Below are positions 8,381-15,786 of a stretch of DNA of 64,000 bases, piece by piece. The position numbers and the translations under genes are program-made. How positions within the stretch are numbered: the stretch's first letter is position 1; every line of letters starts with the position of its first letter. The notes under the pieces are model-generated. The model had not been told where the DNA came from. It did no database searches and saw only the letters and a list, made by a program, of their open reading frames with translations. Origin of the DNA: Desulfuromonadaceae bacterium (GTDB lineage: Bacteria; Desulfobacterota; Desulfuromonadia; Geobacterales; Pseudopelobacteraceae); the NCBI GenBank assembly GCA_028681335.1, contig JAQUIT010000001.1, positions 186,001 to 250,000 on the forward strand. The letters run 5' to 3'.

Positions 8381-9790
8381 ATGCAGATAAAGTTTGGCAC
8401 CGATGGCTGGCGGGGCGTTATTGCCCGTGATTTCACTTTTGAAAATCTTTCATGGGTTGCACAGGCAACAATGGATTATCTAAATCGCGAGGGTTTGGGT
8501 AACAAAGGCCTGGTAATAGGCTATGACCGCCGTTTTATGTCAAAGGATTTTGCCCGTCGAGTTGCCGAAATTGCAGTAGGAAACGGCATTAAAGTTCGCT
8601 TGACGGAGGACTATGCTCCGACTCCTGCGGTTTCATGGGCAGTGCGTGAGAGCGGTGCAGGAGCGGGGGTGATGATTACTGCCAGTCATAATCCTCCGGA
8701 ATATAACGGTTTTAAGATTAAGGAGGCTTTTGGTGGTTCCGCACTTCCGACGACAACCAGAATCCTTGAAGAAATTGTTGCGTACAATCAGGAGAACGGG
8801 CGGCGTGTCATCGCCGTCCCCTATGAAGAGGCCATTAAAAATGGCACTATAGAGATATTTGACCCGTGTGAGGGTTATTTTCATCAAATCGGCCGCTACG
8901 TCGATCTTGATCTGATCTCAAAGGCCGGGATCAGGACGGTGGTTGACCCGATGTACGGTGCCGGCAGCGGTTTTATACCACGGCTCCTGCCCGGGGTTGA
9001 CGAGATCCATAATACTGAAAATCCTTCGTTTGGCGGGCAGGCTCCAGAACCGATAGGTCAAAACCTGCAGGAGCTGTCGGCGTTGCTCAAAAGCGGGAAC
9101 TATCAGGTCGGTCTGGCACTGGATGGTGATGCCGACCGGATTGGCGCTGTTGATGAAAACGGCGACTTCTTCTCCTCACACTGCATCTTTACGGTTATTC
9201 TACGTCATCTGATTGAGTACAAGAAGATGACCGGAGCGGTTGTCAAGACGGTCTCTACAACTCGCATGGTGGATTTGTTGGCAGAAAAATTCGGCCTGGA
9301 GCTTTTTGAAACACCGATAGGCTTCAAGCATATCTGTGAGCTGATGCTGGAACGCGATATCCTTATGGGGGGTGAAGAGTCCGGCGGGCTGGGAGTGAAA
9401 GGGCATATTCCGGAGCGGGACGGTATTCTGCTTGGGTTGCTGCTGTTAGAGGCGGTAGCGGTTAGCGGCAAGGGATTGCGCCAGTTACTTAATGAGACCA
9501 TGGACGATATCGGGCACTTTTATTATCAACGAATTGATCGCCATATTGAAGACGCTGCCAAAGAACAGCTGATCGCGAGGTTACGATCGACTCCTCCTGA
9601 TACGATCGACGGCCAACAGGTTATTGCGACCAACTTCAGCGATGGTTTCAAGTTTATATTCGCCAGCGGTGATTGGCTGCTGATCCGCCCGTCCGGAACC
9701 GAGCCGGTTTTGCGCCTGTACAGCGAAGCGGGGACAGAGGCTCAGGTTGAACGCTTCCTCCGTCAGGGCATAATGATTGCGGCAATTTAA
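8381..9790 (+). CDS. Phosphoglucomutase/phosphomannomutase family protein
   Basis: This alpha-D-phosphohexomutase has 469 residues from ATG 8381. GTDGWRG is close to the N-terminus, the phosphoserine loop TASHNPPEYNGFK is near residue 100, the metal loop DGDADR is near 250, and the phosphate-binding RPSGTEP is near the C-terminus, so all four active-site loops are present. It interconverts hexose 1- and 6-phosphates for envelope polysaccharides or glycogen; the sugar specificity cannot be read from sequence. The track begins at GTG 8363, but GGAGG at 8372-8376 places the ribosome for ATG 8381 (or 8378). It closes the region before an independent cheY promoter. Confidence 0.9.
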   Translation: MQIKFGTDGWRGVIARDFTFENLSWVAQATMDYLNREGLGNKGLVIGYDRRFMSKDFARRVAEIAVGNGIKVRLTEDYAPTPAVSWAVRESGAGAGVMITASHNPPEYNGFKIKEAFGGSALPTTTRILEEIVAYNQENGRRVIAVPYEEAIKNGTIEIFDPCEGYFHQIGRYVDLDLISKAGIRTVVDPMYGAGSGFIPRLLPGVDEIHNTENPSFGGQAPEPIGQNLQELSALLKSGNYQVGLALDGDADRIGAVDENGDFFSSHCIFTVILRHLIEYKKMTGAVVKTVSTTRMVDLLAEKFGLELFETPIGFKHICELMLERDILMGGEESGGLGVKGHIPERDGILLGLLLLEAVAVSGKGLRQLLNETMDDIGHFYYQRIDRHIEDAAKEQLIARLRSTPPDTIDGQQVIATNFSDGFKFIFASGDWLLIRPSGTEPVLRLYSEAGTEAQVERFLRQGIMIAAI

Positions 9791-9800
9791 AATAAATTGG

Positions 9801-9831
9801 TTCGCCATCACTACACGGTTGCACTGGCGAA
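9801..9831. promoter_or_regulatory. Inverted repeat around the cheY -35 box
   Basis: TTCGCCA (9801-9807) and TGGCGAA (9825-9831) form perfect 7-base arms that bracket the proposed -35 hexamer. No T-run follows, so it is not a terminator on the plus strand. It could be an operator; there is no direct evidence. Confidence 0.3.
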
Positions 9832-9846
9832 AAAATCAGCTATAAT
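9819..9846 (+). promoter_or_regulatory. Sigma-70-type promoter of the cheY-cheX operon
   Basis: TTGCAC (9819-9824), a 16-base spacer and a perfect TATAAT (9841-9846) lie upstream of cheY. Transcription would start near 9853. The leader carries a small hairpin (CTGAGT/ACTCAG, 9856-9872). Confidence 0.6.
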
Positions 9847-9936
9847 CCTGCGACGCTGAGTCGTGCACTCAGTCCGCGACGCAAGAATATATCCATCCAT
9901 ACTGTTATGGAAAATCACGAAAAGGGGCACACTGCT

Positions 9937-10302
9937 ATGGCAAACATTCTGATTGTTGACGATTCATCCACCATGCGTAAAATCATTTCGAGATCTCTTC
10001 GTCAGGCAGGCCTTACTGTTGATGAAATCTACGAAGCCGGCGACGGTATCGAAGGATTGGGAGTTATTGCCTCCGGTAAATCCATTCAGTTGATTCTGTC
10101 TGATATCAATATGCCGAACATGGACGGCCTTGAGTTTGTCAAAGCGGTTCGTGCTAACGGCAATTCAACTCCCATCGTCATGATTACAACTGAAGGTGGC
10201 GAGGAGATCATCGCCGAAGCGATGTCAAGCGGAGCAAGTGACAGCATTAAAAAACCGTTTACTCCCGACCAGCTCCAGGAAAAACTCGGAGGTCTGATAT
10301 GA
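9937..10302 (+). CDS. cheY: CheY-type single-domain response regulator
   Basis: The protein is a 121-residue receiver domain with no output domain. The acidic pair (IVDD), the phospho-acceptor Asp in SDINMPNMDG, the Thr of MITTEGG and the Lys of IKKPF are all present, so it should be phosphorylated by a histidine kinase such as CheA. The track starts at ATG 9907, but MANILIVDD at 9937 follows an AAAAGGGG site and is the normal CheY beginning. It overlaps the CheX phosphatase gene by 4 bases, which suggests a signal and its off-switch made together. Its place upstream of the flagellar operon supports a role in motor control. Confidence 0.9.
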   Translation: MANILIVDDSSTMRKIISRSLRQAGLTVDEIYEAGDGIEGLGVIASGKSIQLILSDINMPNMDGLEFVKAVRANGNSTPIVMITTEGGEEIIAEAMSSGASDSIKKPFTPDQLQEKLGGLI

Positions 10303-10793
10303 GTCCCTGTTCGGACATTTCCCTGACCGAAGAGCAGGTGGCGGGTTATGTAATCGATGCAACCCGGGAGGTGTTCACTACGATGGTTATGATGGAGGTG
10401 GCTGACGATTTCCCGCTCAAGGAGCCTGTCAGCCGCTTCAAGTGCAGTATTACCGGGATGGTTGGTTTTGCCGGAACCTACTCCGGGGTCATTTCCATAC
10501 ACTGTCCGGTTAGTCTTGCGTTGAAAATCACCTCCAACATGCTTGGTGTTGACTGTGATGAGGTTAACGAAGACCTGAATGATGCGATTGGTGAAATCGC
10601 CAATATGCTTGGCGGTAGTGTTAAGCAGGTGCTCTCCAAGGGGGGGCTGGATGTCAAGTTGTCGATTCCTACGGTGATCTCGGGTGAAGACTACACAGTC
10701 AATTCACTTTCCGACAACGATTGCGTGGTTGTTCCGTTTACCGTTGAAGGCCATACCATGCTGGTTGGGCTTACGCTGAAGAAGGAAGACTGA
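10299..10793 (+). CDS. cheX: CheX-family chemotaxis phosphatase
   Basis: The 164-residue protein carries the CheX/CheC active-site helix IGEIANMLGG (Glu and Asn three apart), which dephosphorylates CheY-P. There is one such helix, as expected for CheX rather than CheC. The start ATG overlaps the cheY stop (ATGA). A paralogue with similar wording (TAMVGLAGTYNGLVSVH; AMGEIANMLAGSFKQ) lies at 61208-61711. Cytoplasmic. Confidence 0.85.
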   Translation: MSPCSDISLTEEQVAGYVIDATREVFTTMVMMEVADDFPLKEPVSRFKCSITGMVGFAGTYSGVISIHCPVSLALKITSNMLGVDCDEVNEDLNDAIGEIANMLGGSVKQVLSKGGLDVKLSIPTVISGEDYTVNSLSDNDCVVVPFTVEGHTMLVGLTLKKED

Positions 10794-10860
10794 TCTTGCA
10801 CAACTCCTTGCAATTGATGCACGGCCGTCTGACGGTATGTGCGCTGGAAGATACTATCTG

Positions 10861-11931
10861 ATGGATGGGTACACGACACTATACGGAATGCTGGAAACAG
10901 CTCTTAAGCAGGCTGGCGAAGAAAGCGGCATGCTTCTGGGGCAGGAACTTTCCATTGCCCTTTCCGATTCGCTCTCAACAAGCAAAAGTTCATATTTCGG
11001 AGGGCTTGACGACGGCTGTTTTGTTCTTGCCGTAGACTCGGGTGAGGCATACGTCGGTCAGTTCTACCTGTTATTTTCGCTGCGTGATGCCATTGTCATG
11101 AGCAGCATTTTGCTCGGAATCCCTCCTGCCCGTATTCAGGAAAAGAAGCGGCTTTCCATCATCGAAAACGATGATATTGACGCCTTCTCCGAGATTGCCA
11201 ATATGGTAAACGGTGCCCTGAACACCGTTTTCCAAGGGGCTCTATCGAACAAAGTCCGGCTCAAACTACTGCCCCCCTCAAAATATATTCCGGATATTGA
11301 TCCACTAACACCTGAAGAACCGATTCCTGATGGCGATTTCCTGATGTTCCGCTCAAAACTGGAAATGCCGGGCCAGGAAATGAACTATCTGGATGTTCTT
11401 ATCCCGACCGCACTTGGCAATCTGTTTGACCCTCAGCCGGTCGAGGCAGAGGCTGAAGCAGAAAGCGACGCAGGGGCAGAAACCGAGGCGGGTGGTGAAA
11501 GTGCCGGTGAGGATGATCAGGAAGATTCGGATGCTGCTCAGGCAATTCATGATGGAGTTGACAGTATTGTGTTGCTGGAAGACAATGAAGAACAGCGGCA
11601 GCAGTTGACTGAATTGGTGTCGTTTACCGGGTTTCAGATCGCCGAAGGTACACTTAATGCAGATATTAAGGAGCTCTTTGCGGGTCGCAATGTAAAATTG
11701 GTCATTATCGGCTCTCAGGACGCCAATGATCGTGAATTGGCCGTCTGCATAAAAGTTAACGCAATCCGGCAGGATTCGCCGCCTCCGATTATCATGAGTG
11801 CCGAGTGCTGGACAAGAACCGCAGTTCTGAAGGCGCTTAAATACGGCGCCAGAGATATTATAATAAAGCCTTTCACAGGTGACGATGTGACCTCAAAGGT
11901 CCGTCGCTACTGCAAAATTGCGCCGGTTTAG
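10861..11931 (+). CDS. CheC-like domain fused to a degenerate receiver domain
   Basis: The protein has 356 residues from ATG 10861; the track's 10837 start has a poorer ribosome site. Residues about 1-190 resemble CheC/CheX phosphatases, with the helix FSEIANMVNGALN. An acidic Glu/Ala linker (about 195-235) follows. The C-terminal 115 residues are a receiver fold: LLEDNEEQ, LVIIGSQDAND, IIMSAE, DIIIKPF. The phospho-acceptor Asp position holds Gly (LVIIG where LVLLD is usual), so it probably cannot be phosphorylated. The acidic pair and the Lys remain. It sits downstream of cheY-cheX. It may bind CheY-P or a motor part rather than act as a classical regulator; this is inference. Confidence 0.7.
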   Translation: MDGYTTLYGMLETALKQAGEESGMLLGQELSIALSDSLSTSKSSYFGGLDDGCFVLAVDSGEAYVGQFYLLFSLRDAIVMSSILLGIPPARIQEKKRLSIIENDDIDAFSEIANMVNGALNTVFQGALSNKVRLKLLPPSKYIPDIDPLTPEEPIPDGDFLMFRSKLEMPGQEMNYLDVLIPTALGNLFDPQPVEAEAEAESDAGAETEAGGESAGEDDQEDSDAAQAIHDGVDSIVLLEDNEEQRQQLTELVSFTGFQIAEGTLNADIKELFAGRNVKLVIIGSQDANDRELAVCIKVNAIRQDSPPPIIMSAECWTRTAVLKALKYGARDIIIKPFTGDDVTSKVRRYCKIAPV

Positions 11932-11950
11932 TTTTCGTGCGGATCTGATT

Positions 11951-14062
11951 ATGGTTCCAATACAAGTTTCACAGCCAGCCGTTGCGCTGCTCTGCCGCCG
12001 GTTCCTCCCGTCTGCCGTCACACTCATGGTGATTGTTCTCATGTTGTCCGCCGTTGAGGCGTGCGCCTCAATTCCCAACCAGATCTACCGGGTGGACATT
12101 CACCCAAAAAAAGACTTTACCCGGCTTACGGTGAGCCTTGCAGATCCTCCGCAGTACACTCTGGCAGCAATCCCCGGTAGTCGTCTTCGTCTTGTCATAG
12201 AGGATACGGGGGGAACCCTGTTTAAAAAGTTCCGCCGCTATTCTGATAAAAATATTGGTGGGCTGACTTTTAAAAGGCGTGGTGACAGTCTTCTCGTGAC
12301 TTTTCAAGTGTCTCCCCAGGTCGGATGGCGTGACCTGTCACGTCCCGATATTAGTGCCATAACTCTTGATATCGGTGCTCAGTTTAAGCCGGGAGCTCCT
12401 CAACCTTCTATGGCTGGCCGTGAAAAAATATGGAAAGGCGTTGAAAAATTAGTGCGGGATTTTGATCCGCCGCTCAAGTCGGAGATTCCTTTTACCCAAA
12501 CGGATCGTCAGGTCCTGAGGAACTTTCTTTCAGAAGAGGAACAAAAGGATTTCATGGCGGCGGAGGCGGCCCTGTACAAGGGAAGTCTGACCGAAGCCGA
12601 AGAACTGTTTTCACGTTTTTCATCACGTCAGGGACCTATTCGTGCGTTGGCGCTCTATCGTCTTGGTGAGACATGGTACAAGCTGCAAAAATATCCTCAG
12701 GCTCTGGCAGCTTTTCGTGAAGCAGAAAAAATGTGGCCAGGATATCTGGGATTGAATCCAGGGATAACTTTTTATTATGGTGACAGTATCGCCAGGAGTG
12801 GAGAGCTTGCCCATGCCCGCTCTTTGCTTGCGAGTCTAGCCGCCAGGTTGGCAGATAAAACATTTGCCCCGGCGCTGCTGGTAAGGCTTGGTGATATTTT
12901 GACACGACAGGGGCACGAGCACGAAGCCCGCGCTATTTATCAAAATGTTGCGGATCATTTTAAAGATAACAAAGCTAGCCAGATGGCGCTAATGCGTATC
13001 GCCGATAGTGAGTTTCTTCAGTCAACACCCTGGAACTACCGGCCGATCAGCAGTGTCTATCTTAATGCTTCCCGACACAGCGGCGACCTGGATATGCGTG
13101 AAGAAGCCCACTTTAAATACGTTTTGCTGGAATCAATTCATGGTGAGGCCGGTGAGGCGCTGCAGCTTGTCATGGGGTTCCAGCACAAGTTCCCGCGTGG
13201 CGTATATGTTGCGGTGGTGAGGACAATTCGGGAGGTCCTCGTTGCGGAAGTATATCGTGGCACCGACTGGACGAAGGAGCCTGCCGCGCTGGTTCGTTTT
13301 ATGGAGGAACAGAGCGATTACCTTGCTGATACTGTTGAACAACCGGGGTTCCTTGCGACGGTTACCCGGGCGTATAATGAAGCGGGGCGTCCTATTGAGT
13401 TAGTGAAGTTGCTGGCGGTGCTGGTTGAGCGTCTATGGTCAACTCCGGTAGCCCCGGAGCTGTATGTTAGTATCGTTGATAATTCTGAATTGATCGGCGA
13501 TACAGCGACTGCTGAACGTGCCATCAAAACGTTTCTCAGCAAGTTTCCCGCCGATCCGAGTGCAAAGTTGATGACGGAGCGGTTAGGTTCAATTTATTTT
13601 TCAAGTGGAAAATATCTGCAAGTAAAAGAAACGCTGCTCTGGCTGCTTAATAAGGGAATGCGGGCCCGGATAGCGGAAAGCTATTATCGGTTGGGCCGTT
13701 CACTGTGGGAACTCAAACTCCATAAGCAGGCGGCAAAAGCTATAGGGCTTTATCTCGGAGCCCCTCAGGGCATTGATCCACGTACTTTACCTGATGCCTA
13801 CTTCGTTGGGGGATCGTCTCTGGAAGCCACGGGTGATAAGAAGGGGGCCTTGAAGCTGTTTGAGGCGGCGCTCAAGCTGCCGGATAATCCGCGTAAAGAT
13901 GAATTTATCTACAGAACGGCGCAGATTAACCTTCGTGAGGGTAAAGCAGGCCGGGCTAAAGAGTTGTTTGAGCAGCTTGTCAAAAACGGTAAGGACCGCG
14001 ACTGGCAGCAGCTTGCCCGGCAGGCTCTTGCGTCACTTGAAATAAGATCAGCCACCCCGTAA
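11951..14062 (+). CDS. Exported TPR-repeat protein ahead of the flagellar operon
   Basis: The protein has about 703 residues (ATG 11951 preferred; the track uses TTG 11918, which overlaps the previous gene). A hydrophobic segment with a signal-peptide look (about 20-40, ending VEACAS) is followed by a beta-rich N-terminal domain (about 40-140, YRVDIHPKKDFTRLTVSL), similar in style to AMIN domains. A long array of tetratricopeptide-like helices runs from about 190 to the end. It is probably periplasmic or lipid-anchored and a scaffold for protein contacts. Its position between the che genes and flgB hints at a flagellar or envelope assembly role, but the function is not known. Confidence 0.65.
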   Translation: MVPIQVSQPAVALLCRRFLPSAVTLMVIVLMLSAVEACASIPNQIYRVDIHPKKDFTRLTVSLADPPQYTLAAIPGSRLRLVIEDTGGTLFKKFRRYSDKNIGGLTFKRRGDSLLVTFQVSPQVGWRDLSRPDISAITLDIGAQFKPGAPQPSMAGREKIWKGVEKLVRDFDPPLKSEIPFTQTDRQVLRNFLSEEEQKDFMAAEAALYKGSLTEAEELFSRFSSRQGPIRALALYRLGETWYKLQKYPQALAAFREAEKMWPGYLGLNPGITFYYGDSIARSGELAHARSLLASLAARLADKTFAPALLVRLGDILTRQGHEHEARAIYQNVADHFKDNKASQMALMRIADSEFLQSTPWNYRPISSVYLNASRHSGDLDMREEAHFKYVLLESIHGEAGEALQLVMGFQHKFPRGVYVAVVRTIREVLVAEVYRGTDWTKEPAALVRFMEEQSDYLADTVEQPGFLATVTRAYNEAGRPIELVKLLAVLVERLWSTPVAPELYVSIVDNSELIGDTATAERAIKTFLSKFPADPSAKLMTERLGSIYFSSGKYLQVKETLLWLLNKGMRARIAESYYRLGRSLWELKLHKQAAKAIGLYLGAPQGIDPRTLPDAYFVGGSSLEATGDKKGALKLFEAALKLPDNPRKDEFIYRTAQINLREGKAGRAKELFEQLVKNGKDRDWQQLARQALASLEIRSATP

Positions 14063-14301
14063 AAACAGCAATTAGTCAATATTATGACCTGGTCAAAAGA
14101 ATGGCACTGAGCGCGCGTACTTCGTTAAGTGTGCCCTTATTGTCTGTGTCTAATGTGCAAGAAGATCTGAAGTCAGTCGTATGGTTTGAGAAAACCAATA
14201 ACAGGGCGCTGGTTGATTTTTTTCGGCATTGTATGCAAAAGGTTAGGGTGGGGTTGCCAGTGGTCCGTTGTGTTGGTTCCATTTTTTAAAAAGGGATTTT
14301 G

Positions 14302-14341
14302 AGTGCTCAACATTCTGTTTGATTGCGGAATATTGAGTACT
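14302..14341. promoter_or_regulatory. Imperfect inverted repeat upstream of the flgB promoter (possible activator site)
   Basis: AGTGCTCAACATTC (14302-14315) pairs with GAATATTGAGTACT (14328-14341) over 14 positions, with one mismatch and one G-T wobble and a 12-base centre. It ends 28 bases before the -24 element. It is a candidate binding site for a sigma-54 activator such as an FlgR/FleQ-type protein. No T-run follows. Confidence 0.4.
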
Positions 14342-14369
14342 ACTAACTCACTATTTCTTGTTTGGTGCG

Positions 14370-14385
14370 TGGTATGTTTTTTGCA
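14370..14385 (+). promoter_or_regulatory. Sigma-54 (-24/-12) promoter of the flagellar operon
   Basis: TGGTATGTTTTTTGCA has GG at 14371-14372 and GC at 14383-14384, exactly 10 bases apart, with the TTGCA -12 box. The start of transcription would be near 14396, about 20 bases before flgB. Sigma-54 control of rod-basal body genes is established in many flagellated proteobacteria. Confidence 0.75.
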
Positions 14386-14415
14386 TTACGTAAGTGTTTT
14401 CGAAGGGAGGCATAT

Positions 14416-14850
14416 ATGCAGATTGAAGGCCTTTTTAGCAGGACAATTGATGTGTTAGGCAAGAGCGTAGATCTGAGAGCTAAAAATCAGAATCTGATCG
14501 CTTCCAATATTGCCAATGCCGAAACGCCGAACTTTGTTCCCAAGGCGCTGGCCTTTGAGCAGGAGTTGCAGGGGGCAATCAAAGACCGTCAACCCGGGCA
14601 GCAGACATATTCAACACCCAATGCACGGCACATCCCTCTCCGTGGCGCGGGTGGTGCAAGTTCATTGCAGTCTGTTACGGGAAAGGTTATTGAAACTCCA
14701 GCAAGTACACCGGGTAGAGACGGTAATGCCGTCGAGCTTGAAAATGAGATGGGGCGCATGGCTGAAAACCAGATCATGTTTAACGCCTCTGTTCAGATGC
14801 TGAGCAAAAAGTTCGAGGGATTACGGACTGCCATAAGGGAGGGGAAATAA
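14416..14850 (+). CDS. flgB: Flagellar proximal rod protein FlgB
   Basis: The 144-residue protein has the N-terminal rod motif (LKAKNQNLIASNIANAETPNF-like, here LRAKNQNLIASNIANAETP) and a C-terminal amphipathic helix. It is exported by the flagellar type III system and builds the proximal rod. The track start (14362) lies at the promoter; ATG 14416 behind GGGAGG (14405-14410) is right. It is the first gene of the operon and its stop abuts the flgC ATG. Confidence 0.93.
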   Translation: MQIEGLFSRTIDVLGKSVDLRAKNQNLIASNIANAETPNFVPKALAFEQELQGAIKDRQPGQQTYSTPNARHIPLRGAGGASSLQSVTGKVIETPASTPGRDGNAVELENEMGRMAENQIMFNASVQMLSKKFEGLRTAIREGK

Positions 14851-15288
14851 ATGGACTTTTTTAGTGCTATGAATGTTAGCTCATCGGCTCTAGCCGCTGA
14901 ACGGACACGCATGAACCTTATTTCAAGCAACCTCGCAAACGCCAATGCTACTCGCACCCCCGAAGGTGGACCATATAAGCGTAAGGATGCCGTTTTTACT
15001 GCAACACCTGTTGAAAACAAATTTCATCGGGCTCTGGATGGTGCAACTGCTCAGCAGGTGAGAAGGGTTGAAGTGTCTGAAATTGTTGAGGACCAGAGTG
15101 CTCCGCGCCTTCAGTATGACCCGAGTAATCCTGACGCCAACCCGCAAGGATACGTGGCGATGCCAAACGTCAATGTTGTTGAAGAGATGGCTGATATGAT
15201 TGCTGCCAGCCGTGCCTATGAAGCAAATGTAACCGCAGTTCAGGCAGCCAAAAGCATGGCTATGAAAACGCTGGAAATCGGCAAATAA
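14851..15288 (+). CDS. flgC: Flagellar rod protein FlgC
   Basis: The 145-residue rod protein has the N-terminal SSNLANANATRTPEGGPYKRKD motif and the C-terminal EEMADMIAASRAYEANVTAVQAAKSMAMKTLEIGK typical of FlgC. It starts directly after the flgB stop behind GGGAGGGGA inside the flgB end. It forms the proximal rod with FlgB, FlgF and FliE; flgF and flgG are not in this window. Confidence 0.94.
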   Translation: MDFFSAMNVSSSALAAERTRMNLISSNLANANATRTPEGGPYKRKDAVFTATPVENKFHRALDGATAQQVRRVEVSEIVEDQSAPRLQYDPSNPDANPQGYVAMPNVNVVEEMADMIAASRAYEANVTAVQAAKSMAMKTLEIGK

Positions 15289-15412
15289 CAACAGTTTGTT
15301 GTCCGTAGAAAAACAGTCAATAGGTGCACAACTTTGGGAATAAGCAAAATCCTGGAAAAGTAACGCACAAAGAATATATATAAAATGAATTAAAGTGTAC
15401 GGAGATATGCCC

Positions 15413-15715
15413 ATGGCTATTACAGGTATTGAAAGTGGAATCGGGATGTCGAAGGCGTTTCCTGAAATGAACAAGGTCAGTTCGTCTTCTACGGCGGACG
15501 GTGCAGGGAAATTTTTCAGTGAACTTGTTTCAAAAGTAAATGACATTCAGGTGCAGTCGGATAAGTCGATTGAGGGACTGGCTAGCGGTGAAAACAAAAA
15601 CCTGCATGAAGTCATGATTGCAGTGGAAAAAGCCAGCATATCATTCCAGTTTATGTCGCAGGTACGCAACAAGGCACTGGAAGCCTACCAGGAAGTAATG
15701 CGGATGCAGGTGTAA
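15413..15715 (+). CDS. fliE: Flagellar hook-basal body complex protein FliE
   Basis: The 100-residue protein has the FliE C-terminal signature ([37 protein letters not shown]). FliE joins the MS ring to the rod. The chosen start is ATG 15413 (MAITGIESG), nine bases after GGAG; the track's GTG 15395 and ATG 15407 sit on or too near that site. A 124-base gap with nothing recognised separates it from flgC. Confidence 0.92.
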   Translation: MAITGIESGIGMSKAFPEMNKVSSSSTADGAGKFFSELVSKVNDIQVQSDKSIEGLASGENKNLHEVMIAVEKASISFQFMSQVRNKALEAYQEVMRMQV

Positions 15716-15786
15716 CAACTTCGTCGTAGGTATTGAAACGTAATTATTGTATGCACAGACAAGCGAAAGGAAGATGAACCTCACCA

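Larger units (their letters stand above)
14063..14415. other. Intergenic region before flgB
   Basis: This 353-base gap holds a sigma-54 promoter (14370-14385) and an imperfect inverted repeat (14302-14341). A 62-codon ORF at 14101-14289 has no ribosome site or recognisable product and is not called. No clear terminator for the upstream TPR gene is visible. Confidence 0.6.

Noticed and set aside
9801-9831. Terminator after the phosphohexomutase gene
   Set aside because: The stem has a 17-base loop and is followed by A rather than T on the plus strand.
14101-14289. 62-codon ORF in the gap before flgB
   Set aside because: No ribosome site, no recognisable motif, and it sits in a regulatory gap; chance ORFs of this size are common.
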